64,000 nt of DNA. Source: Pyropia yezoensis (taxonomy: Eukaryota; Rhodophyta; Bangiophyceae; Bangiales; Bangiaceae). Numbering within the stretch: position 1 is the first letter of the stretch; every line of letters begins with the position of its first letter. The position numbers and the translations under genes were made by a program. The stretch is taken from positions 29,848,063 to 29,912,062 of the forward strand of contig CM020619.1 of the NCBI GenBank assembly GCA_009829735.1, given 5' to 3'. Below, in pieces: positions 31,532 to 43,704 of this stretch. The notes under the pieces are model-generated. The model was not told the DNA's origin, made no database searches, and saw only the letters and a program-made list of their open reading frames with translations.

Positions 31532-34531
31532 GCAAGATGGATGCCACCCTACACTGGATTCAACTCAAGCGGGATGCCAAGCCAGTGCACCTGCAACCGT
31601 ATCGGGCTCGACCCCATCGCCGGGATGAGATTGAGAAGCAGGTTAACAAAATGCTCAAGATGAATGTTATCGAGCCCTCTGATGGCGAGTGGGCCTTCCC
31701 GGTGGTAGTCGTCCCGAAATCTGGCGGTCACTTTCGTTTCTGCGTCGACTACAGGCGCCTGAACGAGATGACAGTCAAGGATGTATACCCGATACCCCGG
31801 ACGGACGATTGCATCGACTTCCTTGGTGATGCCACCCTCTTCTCAACGCTGGATTGTAACGCCGGTTACAGGCAGATCCCTCTGGCTGACGAGGACAAGG
31901 ACAAGACCACCTTCACGTGCCATATGGAGCTATTTTGGTGCAAGCGCCTTCCTTTTGGTCTCACCAACGCTCGGGCTACCTTCCAGAGAGCCATTGACAT
32001 CATCCTGTCCGGGCTGAGGTGGAGAACATGTTTGGTCTACCTGGACAACATTATCGTCTTCTCCAAGACCCCAGTGGAGCACCTAGAGCACCTCCGAGAG
32101 GCCCTGGCTCTCCTGTCTAAGGCTGAAGTTACTCTGAAGGCCGAGGAGTGCCATCTGTTCGAGACGGAAGTGGAGTACCTGGGGCACGTGCTGAGTCCGG
32201 GGGAGCTCCGGGTCAACGAAAAGAATATCAAGGCTCTTCGGCAAGCCAGGCTACCAAAGACCCAGACGGAACTCAAGAGCTTTCTGGGTATGTGCAACGT
32301 CTACCGCCGGTTTGTACGGGACTGTGCCCTGATTGCCCGGCCGTTGACCAAGCTCACCGTCAAGAAGCTTCCCGCACAACTCCCGGTGTTGGACGAGAAG
32401 CAGACAGCTGCCTTCGAGGAGCTCAAGAAGCGCCTGACTACGACCCCAGTACTGGCGCTGCCCAAGCGGGAAGGCCAGTCTGTCCTAGAGACTGACGCCT
32501 GTGGCGTCCAGGTGGGGTGCTCTCTACTCCAGCAACAACCTGATGGGCACTTTTTCCCGATAGACTACTACAGTCGCGTCCTGACTCCCGCCGAGAAAAA
32601 CTATTACACAACGGAGCGCGAGTGCTTGGCGGTCGTCTGGGCTTGCTTCCTGCTACGCCCCTATCTGGAAGGACAAGAGTACCTCATCCGGACGGACCAC
32701 GCCAGCTTAAGGTGGCAGCTATGCATGGACAGCTGCCAAGGAAGGGTCGCCCGGTGGCGTCTACGCCTCTCGGAGTTCAAGTATAAGGTGTGCACCAGGG
32801 CAGGGAGGGAGCACCACTGCGCCGACACCATGTCCCAGTTGGAGACTCCTGCAGCTGATACGGGCCCTATCCCGGAGGAAATACCTTGTTTCATCCTCCC
32901 GATTGTCGGACGTGGCTGGCATGCTCCCTTGTACGATTCACCTGAAGCCCACCAGCCGAATACCATTCATCGGATGCTGGAGGCACTGCTCAACGATCCT
33001 CATTGCTTAGAGCTTCGCCACCAGATGGACCTGAACCGGAATAGTCGCTTCTCCGAGTCTACGGATGGACTCCTGATACGGGTGTCACCCTTTGATGGAG
33101 CAACTCAAGTCTACGTACCCCGAAGTCTACGAGCCGATATCCTCCGCCTGGAACACTCGTCTCCCCAAGCCGGACACCCTGGCATCAACCGGATGTATGC
33201 CTCGATGCGGCGGCACTACTACTGGGAAACCATGGCAAGTGACGCCCACAAGCATCTAGAGGCTTGTGTACCCTATGCAAGGAACCGGTTGACCCAGAGG
33301 AAGAATACTTCTAAGCGACGCCTGCTCTTTGCGGCGGAGCCTTTTGCAAGCTTAAATATGGACATCCTGGTGCCCCTACCTGAGACATACAGTGGCAACA
33401 TATACCTGCTCATTATTTGCGACCGGCTCTCCAAGTTCACCCGAGCAATCCCGCTAAGGACCATCACGGCCCTGGATGTTACGTCGGCCTTCTGCGAGAA
33501 ATGGATAGCTGCCTATGGCCCTCCGGACTCCGTCTTAACCGAGAAGGGTCCCCAGTTTGCATCCCTGTTCTTCCAAGGAGTCTGTGACCTGATGGGCATC
33601 AAGCACTTGTTCACTACGACGTATCACCCACAAACGAACGGCCAGGTGGAACGATTCAACCGGACCCTGGTGGACATGCTTCGGCTCTACGTTGAGGAGC
33701 ATCAAGAAGACTGGGACGAGCTCCTGGCCGTCCTCACTCTAGCCTACAACTCTCGTGTTCACTGCACAACAGGGGTCGCTGCTCTAGACTTTGTCACCCC
33801 AAGGCCGCTCACCGACTTCTCCCTGCAAAGAATACTAGACGGTCTCGAGCCTGCCCTGAAGTCGGGCCCCAAAGCAAAGGACGAGTTCCTGGAACAACTG
33901 AAGCTTCTGCTCCCACGAGTCAAGGAGTCAATCGCGCAGACCCAGGAGCGATACAAGCGGGACTATGACAAGGGTGTTCGGGAGAAGAACAAGGAACTGG
34001 GTGGTGGCGACTGGGTTTTCGTGGATAATCACAGCAAGAACCGGGGGAAGCTGGACTCCAAGACGGACGGGTCCGATGAAATCTTGAATACAGACGGCTG
34101 GACATTCCTTCTAGACGTGTATGGCTCCCCGTACCGGGTGAGCAGCGACCACGACACTCGAGCTCCACCGCCAAGCAAACGGGGATCTGACCCGGCGCAA
34201 GCGTGCCGCAGTACCCTGGTTATCCCAAGAAGACGGCCGAGAATATGTCTACGTCAAGTTTGTTGACCACGCCTGGAGAGACGGGCGCTTTTACCTGCGA
34301 GTACGCTGGTTCGGTTTCAACCCGGCTGATGTTACCTGGGAACCCTCCAACCGGGTGCCCATTCCTAATGCTTGCGCCTACACGAGGCGGAACGGGATTG
34401 AAGGCACCCCGGTGGCCAGATCTGGCAAGATCCTGGAGTCGGACTCGGAAGATGACGAGAAGAGAGGAGCTGATCAGGGCTTGCGGGACGAGTTGAGCTC
34501 ACCCGCAACGGACGCGGAACAAGAAGATTGA
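31532..34531 (+). pseudogene. pol: Family B pol, RT to chromodomain
   Basis: Family B pol continues from 13425 after the A3 insertion. A long open frame (31537-34266) covers RT (fingers and palm, near 31540-32200), RNase H (near 32480-32850), and integrase with a zinc-finger region (near 33150-33290) and a core with the typical His-Pro-Gln-Thr-Asn-Gly-Gln motif (near 33635). A chromodomain (Leu-Arg-Val-Arg-Trp-Phe-Gly-Phe ... Thr-Trp-Glu) follows in another register and ends with an acidic tail at 34531. It is the same lineage as families A and C but well diverged. This old copy is broken in several places besides the two large insertions. Confidence 0.88.
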
Positions 34532-34887
34532 GAAAAGGGAACGCGCATATCAAGGAAAACAAGCAACACAAGCATGGAACTACCAGAAAACAAGGATGCA
34601 CCCGCTCGAGCAACCCTTCTCTCCGCCCCTTCCCTCCTCCCTTCTCCCTGGACTCTCACCCTCCTTGCCCTCAAGTGCCACTCCCGGCGCAGACGCTGCG
34701 CCGCGGGAGCGTCCTCTAGCGCCGCCTCCGCAGCAAGACGGGACCCAGAGGACGACGGGATGACGTAGTGAGGCGGCCGGGACGCCCCGACGTACCCCGC
34801 CACCGGAGCAGCACCAGTAGTAGCCGGACGCTCCCGCCCCTCCAGGTACGCCTGCCGGCGCTCCTGGAACCTAGTGAAGGTCCCCGA

Positions 34888-36762
34888 TCAACGCTGGGCC
34901 AAGCCATGCCGGGTCAATGTTGCCAGAAGCTCACCAACCACCAGACTGTCCGACATCTGACCGCTATCCGCGCGAGCAAAGACCTGGTCGACCACGTCGT
35001 TCAAGACCCTGGCATACGTGCCCAGCACCAAGGAAGACCCGACGCCCTCTACCAGCACCGGAAGACGGCCCAGCTGGTCCTCGATCATACCGACGTCGTA
35101 CTGGTCGCACGCCGGGCCACCTTGAGTCAGGTACCAGACGGGCACCCGAAAGCGGGAAAGGCGCAGAGTCGGTGCCGGGATCTCAAACCGACCCGAGGAT
35201 GCCCCACCCGGACGGCTATCAGCGGCGGCGGGAACAGGAGTCCCCAACTCGAGGGTGAGTACCGAGCCGCCACCAGCCGTAGAAGTCGCCCGAGGAGGAA
35301 CGGCCGGAGTAGTCGGCGACCGGATGACGATGCCCGGAGCAGCGCCAGGAGCCGCAGCAGACCAGCGCCGTGCCTGAGGAGCCTGGAGCACCGGTGCAGG
35401 TAGAGCTGGGCGCACACGCGCCGGCGGCGGCGAAGGCGAAGCAACCGGTGCGACAGGGGCCACCGGAGGAAGTTGAGCCGCTGCGGACGCCCGACCGACC
35501 GCCGCGGCCCATCCCGACTCTTGTACCGGCGGCCCAGTCGGCAGAAGATCCAGAACGGCCGGCGCAGGAAGACCTCCCAGCTGCGGCCACGCCGGCAGCG
35601 GCGTCGCCAGCTGCACCTTGGCCGGAGAAGACTGGTACACCACCTGCACCCAATCCGAGCCATCCCGACGCGGGCTGTTCTGGTCTGCAATCAGGTTCAA
35701 GAAGCTCCGGTCATGCACCGGGAGTTAACGCCGGAATTCGATCATCGCCTGGAAGAGCTCCTTGTACTCCTCGTCCTGGCTACACAAGAAGTCGACGGTC
35801 AGCTTGTCAACAGTCCAGACCATCATGAGGTCTGAGAGAAGCCAGAGCCGGTTGGACACCAAGACCTCGTGGAGCCTGTGCTTGGCGGCCAAGACCGTCA
35901 TCTCGGAGGTGTACATCATGTACGGGACGGAATGGAAGAAGCCCTTGATCGACGCCTGGGTCAGGGCGTCCAGGAAGTACCACGTGAAGGGGATGCTGGA
36001 CGAAGCAAATCCGACCGGGATCTCGACTTCCTGCTGCTGCGGGATGACCTTGGGGCAGTACGCCGCCCGGTTGGCCTTGTCCAGCTTGCAGACCTCCTGA
36101 TGGTTGCAGCTCACGATGAAGTCACGCTGACGCCCGCGTCGCTCGCCTTGCTCCCTCGCCGGTGACAACTTGGAGTACTTCCGGGTCAAGAAAGGCGGCT
36201 CCAGAGCGACCATGCTCGGACAGGGATCAGAAGTCAGGCTCCCCGACCTCTTGAGCGCCTCGTCCCAGACCTTGAGCGCCCGATGGACGTACCCTTCCTC
36301 CTCTGGCCACCGGAGAACGGACGCAGACACGCGACGCTCGGTCAAGGGTAGATCCAGTACCAGCGCGAAGGGGAGCTCCTCCAGGCGAGCAGCTCAAGAG
36401 GAACCCGAAAATCTCTGCGAGCGGTCTTGAGCCAGGCGCATCTGGTCCGCTGCTTGGAGACGAGTCTTGTCCATCTCCGTCAAGATTCGACGCTGGAGTT
36501 CCTTGCGCCAGATGGCCAGACAATCCTGCTGGCACTGGGCCGCGCTGGCGTTGCCGACCACCGTGGAGTAGCGCCGGCCCGCCAGAGGATCCTGCCCAAG
36601 AAGCATCTCCGGGGGAACCCGATCCGTCCCCGCCGTGGCAACCGGCGCCGACACCGACACCCGAGGAACCGGAGGCAAGAGAGGGGCGCGACTACCCGAG
36701 TTCTCCTCCGCAACACTCGCCGCCGGAACCACGGGCCCAGCTTGGATCTCGGAACTGGACAT
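34888..36762 (-). pseudogene. Antisense accessory gene of family B
   Basis: Opposite to pol and about 350 bp beyond its end lies a coding region of about 625 codons in one consistent minus-strand frame, from an ATG at 36762. The N-terminus is Ser/Ala/Pro-rich, followed by a short helical stretch. The middle is rich in Leu, Trp and Phe and looks folded. A long Ala/Pro linker precedes a helical C-terminus of about 70 residues. Size, place, orientation and layout match the antisense genes of families A and C, although sequence similarity is weak by eye. No known domain recognised. The copy looks broken, about two breaks. Confidence 0.6.
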
Positions 36763-37511
36763 GACGACCAGACTCCGGGGGAACGAGAGGGCCAAGGTGA
36801 AGGAGAAAGGGGGGGGGAAACAGAATCGGAGCAGGTGATCAAGACCGGGGTGAAGACGCTCGACCTCGGCACCGGTGTGGACGTGCTCGAGGCTGTGCAC
36901 GGTGGCACCTGGTACGGCCCGAGGTCGTACAGGACTAGGGAGGGAGCTATGTAGGATCCCTGGCCCCGACTTGCCGCCGACCCGGGATGGCGACCAGGGG
37001 GCACCAGGTGCCAGAACACGCCCGCCGTGTAAGGATGGTTGGCGGCCGTGGCCCGTGCCCGGCACTGGGATGCGGTGGACTACGCTACCCACACGTGAGA
37101 GAGAGACTTCTGCTGGGTTTTTGCATAATTGTGAGGGACTTGATTTGAGAGAATTTGAGTGTGAGATTAGTGAGTGGGCATAGAATTAGTAGTGATAGTG
37201 GCCCCCGACCTGACGAGGTTAGACTCGGGTCGGGGCCACTCGGGGGTAGGGGGGGGCTACCTGGCCAGAGTGCCGAGGCTCCCCCAGATGCACGTTAAGA
37301 GGGACGGCGAGGCGCCCTTGGCCCGCGCCCTCAGGGAAAAAGACAACTGCGCGTTTGCATTCCTCTACCCCGTGTGCACTACCGTGCGTATCTGTTTGCT
37401 CTGCGAGCAGGCACGTGAGGCAACAGGCATACCACTCTCGTAGGTCCCCTTTCTCTGTTACCTGTCCCTTTCCCCCGAGGGATATTGACACGTGTCTGAG
37501 AGGATCGAGTT
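36763..37511. other. Probable 3' end of family B and spacer; boundary not resolved
   Basis: In families A and C the 3' LTR begins 340-590 bp beyond the antisense gene, so the family B 3' LTR should start near 37.1 kb. No second LTR is in the window for comparison. An inverted repeat (GTGGCCCCCGACC / GGTCGGGGCCAC, about 37198-37240) is present. I see no gene. Confidence 0.4.
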
Positions 37512-37781
37512 TTATACCACACCGTCCACCACCCGGCGGGGCCCGCGCAGCTCTCGAGGGCTGAGGAGCTTCGGCCGACCTCGGTTTTCCTGGCGCGCAG
37601 TGGCCGCCGCCCGCCGCACTTTGGCTGCGTGGTAGCTGACCACCGTCTTGGGGAGGCCGAGCGCGGTGGTGATGCACCCATTGGACTTTTTGTTCGCGAC
37701 CATGGCCTTGATGGCGCCGGCTTCCTGGGGGCATAGGGGGGTCCTGCCCTTGCCCCCGCGGCTGAGCGAGTGGGCGGCCAA
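37512..37781 (-). pseudogene. Possible transposase N-terminal helix-turn-helix fragment
   Basis: This minus-strand frame of 89 codons reads like the N-terminal DNA-binding part of Tc1/IS630-type transposases. It has a helix-turn-helix-like stretch (Ala-Ile-Lys-Ala-Met ... Leu-Gly-Leu-Pro-Lys-Thr-Val-Val) and then a Gly-Arg-Pro-Lys-Leu-Leu-Ser-Pro linker of the GRPR/GRPK kind. It stops without a catalytic domain, so at most it is a relic. It does not resemble the transposase at 47434 closely. Chance similarity is possible. Confidence 0.35.
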
Positions 37782-38507
37782 GGGCTGCTACACGTGCTCT
37801 CTCGCGGCCCCGGAAGGCCCCGGCCACCCACCGCCACACCCGCCCGTGATTCGCAACCGGGACGACGTTGCGGCCCGCAACATGGCGTGGGTGGCCGCTG
37901 GTCGTCTCACGGGTACCGACATGTGGCCTTTCAAGCGCCCATACGGTATGAGGTGGGCCTGGGCGACCAAGTGTGCACGAAGTGGTGTTCCCTTCCCGCC
38001 TGTGCGCCGCACCCGTGCGACTTCGCGCGTCGATGTATGGCCCGTGCTGGCTGCAGAGGACTTGTCGGCTACTGTGGCGGTGGTGGGGGTGGTGGTGGTG
38101 GTGGCGGCGGCGGGGACGGCGAGAACCGCGAGGACGGCGAGGACGGCGAGGATGGCGAGGACGGCGAGGACGGCGAGGACGGCGAGAACGGCGGTGGCGG
38201 TGGCTGTCGAAGGGTTGTCGACGGCGACGCGACGGCGCCGTCCTCTATGATGCGACGCGGTGCTCCTGGTGGGGAACGGGTGACGGCGGCCGAAAGTTCC
38301 ATGGAAGAGTTACGTCGGGCGGAGACGGGGGCGACAGACGCACCCCGTGGTCTGGTGGACACTGCAAGATGCTAAGACAGCGCACATCTTGCCCGTGAGC
38401 CTCACCTACCACGGGGTGCGTCAGCCGCCCCCTTTTTCGCCGACGAGCCAATCATGGGTAATTGTCGGCCGTTCACTAGCAGGTTAGACGCCGGCTTTTC
38501 CCGGGAA
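37782..38507. other. GC-rich region with minisatellite, no supported gene
   Basis: Overlapping frames are open on both strands, but products are low-complexity. The only clear structure is the 9-bp tandem array at 38115-38195. Confidence 0.5.
38115..38195. repeat. 9-bp minisatellite (GACGGCGAG)n, about nine units
   Basis: Eight near-perfect GACGGCGAG units (38115-38186) and one degenerate unit. The unit is a multiple of three, so any frame through it gives a tripeptide repeat such as Asp-Gly-Glu. Confidence 0.9.
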
Positions 38508-38555
38508 CCTTTCCCGGGATGAGTCGGATGTTTCCCGGAGGGGTTTAAGCTCTTA

Positions 38556-39003
38556 GAGCATGTCTATCGGTGTGACCTAAAACCCATACTATATGGGTTT
38601 TTAGCTCAGAGCATGTCTATCGGGGCACCTAAAGCCCATTTAGAATAGCTCTGAGCTATCCGCTGAGCCAATGTAGCTCAGAGGATAGCTCAGAGCTATC
38701 CTGTGTCGAGGAATAGCCAAGCCAATCACGTGCCTCCATCTGAGGAATGAGCAATGGTGACACAACTTCCGTTCGGAACTGATGGACCACGGGTGCAATT
38801 GTGCAGAACCCCAAGCCACGCTGGCCACTCAGCGCCCGACAATCCGGAGTCTTCACCATGCTCCAGAAATATGTGGACTGCAATGTCCCAAGCAAGTCTG
38901 GGGACGGTCAGAATATGGCTCAGCCCGATAAACATGCTCTGAGCTATCGCTAAAAAAAGTAGCTGGATGGGGTTGGGTTTTAGCTCCACCGATAGACATG
39001 CTC
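38556..39003. mobile_element. Inverted-repeat MITE, outer
   Basis: Left end GAGCATGTCTATCGGTG (38556-38572) and right end CACCGATAGACATGCTC (38987-39003) are perfect inverse copies, and the similarity continues imperfectly inwards. The element is about 450 bp with no coding capacity. The superfamily is not determined because no clear target duplication is seen. Confidence 0.65.
38609..38939. mobile_element. Inverted-repeat MITE, inner copy of the same family
   Basis: GAGCATGTCTATCGGG (38609-38624) and its near-inverse CCCGATAAACATGCTC (38924-38939) form a second pair of ends inside the outer element. Outside them AGCTCA/TGAGCT extends the match. It looks like a self-insertion or an internal duplication. 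The interior has more AGCTCAGAG palindromes. Confidence 0.55.
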
Positions 39004-39277
39004 AACGAGTTGAGCCTTTCCCGGGATGAGTCGGATGTTTTCCGGAGGGGTTTAACCGATAGTTTGCCTATGGTCCCCCTTTGCCCTCTCTCTCCATGTT
39101 ATTTTCGTCCCCTCCCATGGACAAGACCTGGGCCCACGTCTCCTCGCCTTGCGTGCCACCCCTGCCAACCGCCGCCCTGTCCCTCCGTCCCCCACTCCAT
39201 TCCGACAGCTCCTATACTGTCCCCCTCCCCTCTTCACCCACTCCCCCCCCCGCCCGCCCCCCCCCCCCTGTAGTTTT

Positions 39278-41159
39278 ATGGCGGCGCAAGCGACAGAAGC
39301 CGGCCCCCTCGGCAATGCCACCCTCCTCTCCCTCCCGGATGTCCTACTGGTGGTGCTCTTTCAGCGCCTCGCCGCTTCGCTTCCCCTGCGAGCCGACGGG
39401 CGAGCGCGGGCGGCGGTGGCCGTGTAAGGCACCCACTACACGGTGGATGTCCCTTGGTGGGGGAGGGGAGCGGCGGCGGCGGCGGCGGCGGCGGCGGTGG
39501 GGACGGCGGCGGCCGCGCCCGCCCCCGCCGTCGTCTGGGGCAGCGTCGGTGGCTGCTGCGGCGAGCTGGCTGCGAACCGGGGCGGCGGCGGGCACCGGGT
39601 GGGGGGTGGGGTGGTGTGGACGCCCGCCCGCTGGCGGGCGGTCCTATGCCTGGCGCGGGTGTGCTCCACCACGTGGCGGGTGTGGCAGCGCCGGGTGGCG
39701 CCCCGGGTCAGGGGCGTGGATGTGGGCGACGCCGTGAATGATGCCAGCGCGGTCGCCACGCCGCTCGCCCTCCCCGCTATGACCTCCCTCGTCGTCCCGG
39801 CCCCCCGGGGGGAACATGGCGTGCCAGCAGCCGTGCGGGACGTTTGTCTGGTCAGTCGGGTGGTGGCCGCGCGGCCCCTGGCCGCTTTTTCGTACAGCGG
39901 CGCTAAGCTCCCGCCGTCACTGACGGCAGCCCTGGTTGCGGGGCCGTGCGCCACCTCCCTGCGGTCGCTGACGCTGGTCGCCACGGACAGCGTCGTTGAG
40001 GAGGCGGCACGAGTTGTGGCGGCGGTGGGGCCCCGGCTCACCCGGCTCACCCTCCTAACCGGCCTGTACGACAAAGACCCTGACTGCCCTCCGCTACGCG
40101 AACCTGACTACAAGCCCCTGAGCGACTACCTTGTCGGCGTCGGGCCCGCCCTCACCAAGCTGGCCGTCAGTGTGATGGTGCTGGTGGGGTATGACTGTGT
40201 GGAGTAGCTGGCAGGGCACTGCCCCAACCTGACCACCCTTCCACCTTGTGGGCCACTTCTGGCTCCCGAGTCCCAACTCTGGCGTCATCACTGCTTGGGA
40301 CAGGCAGCCCATGGGCTCCTTGTGCATGCTCGATATGGAGGAGCGGGTGGACCCATTCCAAGACTCCGCCATCCGTCTGCTGTCACGCTCTCTGCCTGGC
40401 CTGGAAGAGCTTGTTTTAAGCGCCGCTGTGGACGAGTATACTCTTATGTTCGCCAGCAGTGTCGACGATCAGGAGGATAGCTTGGTCGATTTCTCCCCTT
40501 CCTCTGAGGCTGTGAGAGAGTCCTTAGAGAACCTCTTGGTTCTGAAGCGCTTTGGCTGGCATTCCAGAGTCGACCCTCTGGATACCCTGCTCGCGTTTCC
40601 CCGCTCCCTTCCCGCCCTGCGGTCCCTCAGGCTGGACTGGCACGAGGCAGCGCCTTTCCGCGACGTGTTTGTGCCTCCCCTTCTGGTCGCCCTGTCGTCG
40701 GGCGGCGCCTTCCAGGGCCTCACAGAGCTGTCTCTAGAGCTTCCTACCCGGCTTTGTGACTTCCCAGACGCCTGCGGGGAGGTTGCGGATGTGGAGGCGT
40801 CGGCGCTTCCCCGGCTACAGCGACTGCATCTGAGCAACACGGGCACGTGGGGCGCCACTGTGGTGCGGGCTCTGGCGTTCCCGTCGCTTGTGGAGCTCCA
40901 TCTGGGCTCCGCCATCGACCTGGTGGACGATGGGGGAAACCTGCGCGCCCGCTGTCCCGCCCTTCGACGAGTGCAGCTGTCGGCGTGTGCGGTGGCGGTG
41001 ACGGGCCTGCAGGCGCTCAGCCTGTTGGGGGTGGTGGGGATGACCCTCCTTGACTGCTCGGTCTACCCGCGGGCCTCCCACCCATGGCTGGTGAGCCTCC
41101 CAGGCGTCACCATGTTTGGGTGTAAGGACGACCGGCAGGGAAAGAAGCTCGAGAAATGA
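39278..41159 (+). CDS. F-box/leucine-rich-repeat-like protein (split frames)
   Basis: From the ATG at 39278 the product begins with an F-box-like segment (Leu-Ser-Leu-Pro-Asp-Val-Leu-Leu ... ). The F-box ending Arg-Val-Cys-Ser-Thr-Thr-Trp lies near 39660. Leucine-rich repeats follow (39750-41130), for example Leu-Pro-Ala-Leu-Arg-Ser-Leu-Arg-Leu and Leu-Pro-Arg-Leu-Gln-Arg-Leu-His-Leu. Such proteins usually act as substrate receptors of SCF ubiquitin ligases. The frame is interrupted at 39425 (TAA inside GTGTAAGG, which would also be a GTAAGG splice donor) and at 40205 (TAG), and changes register before about 40290. Either two short introns exist or this is a pseudogene. The segment between is Ala/Gly-rich, fitting an intron at the first site. 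Strong LRR content, uncertain gene model. Confidence 0.6.
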
Positions 41160-43704
41160 CAGTGTGGGAGGTTTGGGGGGGGGGGGCTGCACAGACGCCA
41201 GCAGTCGGCTAGGAGGGGGGAGGGGGGGTTGAGTTGACGCTCGACCATGGAGGGGCCCCTTTATCCTCAGGAAGTATGTGATGTGCAGTCGACGTAGCAG
41301 TGACATTGACATTGTGCAGCTGACGCATCCTGGGGGGGCACGACAGTCGAGGGCGGACAGCCACGACCGTGGGCGACAGCGGGAACGGTAAGAAGCGATA
41401 GGGGATTGCTGAGCTTGCAGAGGAGTGGCGTGAGCCACCAAAGCGAGGCAGAGGGCAGGCCAGAGCGGTTGAAGGAGGCGGCTGGCGACGGGAGGTCGGT
41501 GGGGCGGAACCTGGTCGCCAGGGAGCAGGGCAAGGGCCGTCCACCATCAGAGACGGCTGCTGCTCTCGTTGGGCGGGGGGGGGGGCGCGGGGGACAGGAA
41601 GTGGGCGCCAGCGGCGGCGGACCACTGCTGACGTGGGCGGCGCGGCTGCCTAGGGATGGGGGGGGGGCGGGCGCTGGCGCTTGGGGGTGGCAGCCGCTGG
41701 CGGGGGCCAAAACGGCTGATGGCTGCGCCGCTTGTGGGAGGGGGCGTCGCAGCTGCTGGAGGGAATGGGTGCGCGCTGGCGGCGAGGTGCACACAAAACC
41801 TGCTCGCGAGGCCACTGCGTCTGTACGAAAGAGAGAGGCGGGGGGTGGGTGTGAAGGTGTGGGGGGCGCGGGGCGGAGGGGGGGGGGGATGTCCGCGCCC
41901 CGCGTCCCACTGCGGGGGTGGGGTGTGTCGCGCCTGAGCTGGTGGGGTTGCCCCTATCGGGAGGCGCAGTCGCCGAGGGGAACGCTGAAACGGTCATCGC
42001 CCAGCCGGAACTCTTCAGAAACGGGGTGTCGCCGGGCATGCTGGGGCGGTCTGATGGGGCGCGGGTGGGGCGTGCGCGGCGCCCTGTTGCAACGGTCAAA
42101 CACAGGGACGACGGGCACCACAGACAGCATCGGGGCCACGTTGCCTGGACGGAATGGGTGGACTGAGGGGATGGTCATGGGGGGGGGGGGGGGGGGGTTG
42201 CTGGACAGCTCTGCGGAGGTGGCGATGACGCCGACGCGGGCACACACTCCCCAGTGCCGCCGCATCCGGTGGCCACCACGGGCCCATCACTGGCGGCGCC
42301 CGTGCGGGGGGGAGTGGGGCACCCACCGCTGACGCCGCGACGGGCGGGCGGTGATGCTGGCGCGCACCGCGCCCACCGCGGCGGCCGCCGCCGCCCTTTT
42401 CCGACGCCGCCGCTGCTGGCTGGGCTGCGGGGGAGGAAGGGGCAGCGGGCGGCGGCGGCGCTCACGCGGCTGTTGCGGCGGGGGCAGGTGGGGGGGGCGG
42501 AGGGGCACGGTACAGAGGGACGTGCGTCGCCCTCCCCCATCTGGCCCTCTCCCCGCTCGTCTGCCCCCCTGCCCTCTCGTCCGCCCCCCTCCCGGTATGA
42601 GGACCTCCTGTGCGTGAGGTGACCGTGACAGACACGGGTCGGAAGCGGGAGTGGTGGCAACGGCCGTGGCAGGGGCCGCGTCGACCGGCAGGCGACGGGG
42701 GAAGGGGCCGGCCGTGGCCAGGCGCCGCCGCATTCAAGGTGGGAGGCCCGCCCGTTAAGCCTGACACCCCCTCCCCGCCTGACAAACCCCGGAATCACGC
42801 CACCGTTTCGCCAATCATCGATGATGCATTGGGCGCACAGACACATGCCTGACCGCCCGCCGTGACGGCTGTCCCGTACGGGGGGTGGGTGCCCCTTCAC
42901 CCCCGATCCTCTACGACGTTGCCGCCCGCCTGTACCACTGTCCCTGCCCCGACTGTCCTGTCGCCACGCCCCCCGCCGCGCCTCTATCCCCACGCCTGGG
43001 GATGGGCCCACAATGTTTTTTTCAGGTCTGCCCCGTCCCTCCCCCGCCCTCACCACCCCGTGCTGCCCCCAGGGGCGATCACCAGAAGGACCACACCATC
43101 AGCACCGCCGGCGCCGCCCCCAGCCCCCACCCCCACCACCCCACCCGCCCCTGGCCGTTGATCCGCGCACGGCACGTTGCCCGTGCCGGCCCCCACGTGG
43201 AGGCAGGCGCGCGCCCGCGCGGCGGCCGGCAGGGATGCCCCCCCGCGGGGGCCGGCGGCCGCCGCCCGCGCGGCCCGCCGACCGACCTGCGGGGAGCCGC
43301 GCCAGTGCCGCGCGCGGGTCGAACACTGGGGGCTCCGTCAGCGGCGTCGGGACTGGGCCCTTTTCTATTTTTTTTTCTTCTCTTTGTCAGGCCCCCACGC
43401 AGCCGGTGCCGCTCCGCGGGGAGCTGGCTGTTGGTGACGGGGGGTCGGTGGCGTGGCGGGTGGGGTGGGCCGCGGAATGGGAGGGCCCCCCCCGACAGGC
43501 CACTGTGCGCGGCGCGCCGGGAGATACCTACAGCGCGCGTCAGCGGAATAGGGCCTATAGATAGGGCCATAAAGACTTGGAGAGGCCAGGCGTGGCGGGC
43601 GTTGAGTCGACTTGAATGTGGAGAACGAGGTGGCAGTCCCCACTCCCCGCTGCTGCTGGGTGCGTTTGGTACACTCCCCGCAAAGCGGCGGACCTTAGTG
43701 CACC
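41160..43704. other. GC-rich intergenic region, no supported gene
   Basis: Homopolymer-rich, very GC-rich DNA, including a run of 19 G at 42179-42197 and several C runs. Frames on both strands are open by composition only and their products are Pro/Arg/Gly/Ala-rich. The last 150 bp before 43705 may hold the promoter of the next gene, but I see no clear TATA box. Confidence 0.55.

Larger units (their letters stand above)
38508..39055. repeat. 41-bp direct repeats flanking the MITE
   Basis: The segments 38508-38548 and 39015-39055 match at 40 of 41 positions (starting CCTTTCCCGGGATGAGTCGG). They sit just outside the inverted-repeat element. This is too long for a usual transposon target duplication. 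Confidence 0.8.

Noticed and set aside
38115-38195. Possible CRISPR-like array
   Set aside because: Contiguous 9-bp units without spacers: a minisatellite.
37648-38250. A segment reading Arg-Asp-Asp-Val-Ala-Ala-Arg-Asn-Met, like the end of an OrfB/TnpB-type zinc ribbon
   Set aside because: The usual paired Cys motifs and the upstream nuclease domain are absent; similarity is limited to about ten residues in GC-rich sequence.
42175-43056. Long frames on both strands at 41.4-43.6 kb
   Set aside because: Low-complexity, overlapping in all frames, no domain, with long homopolymers; treated as intergenic.
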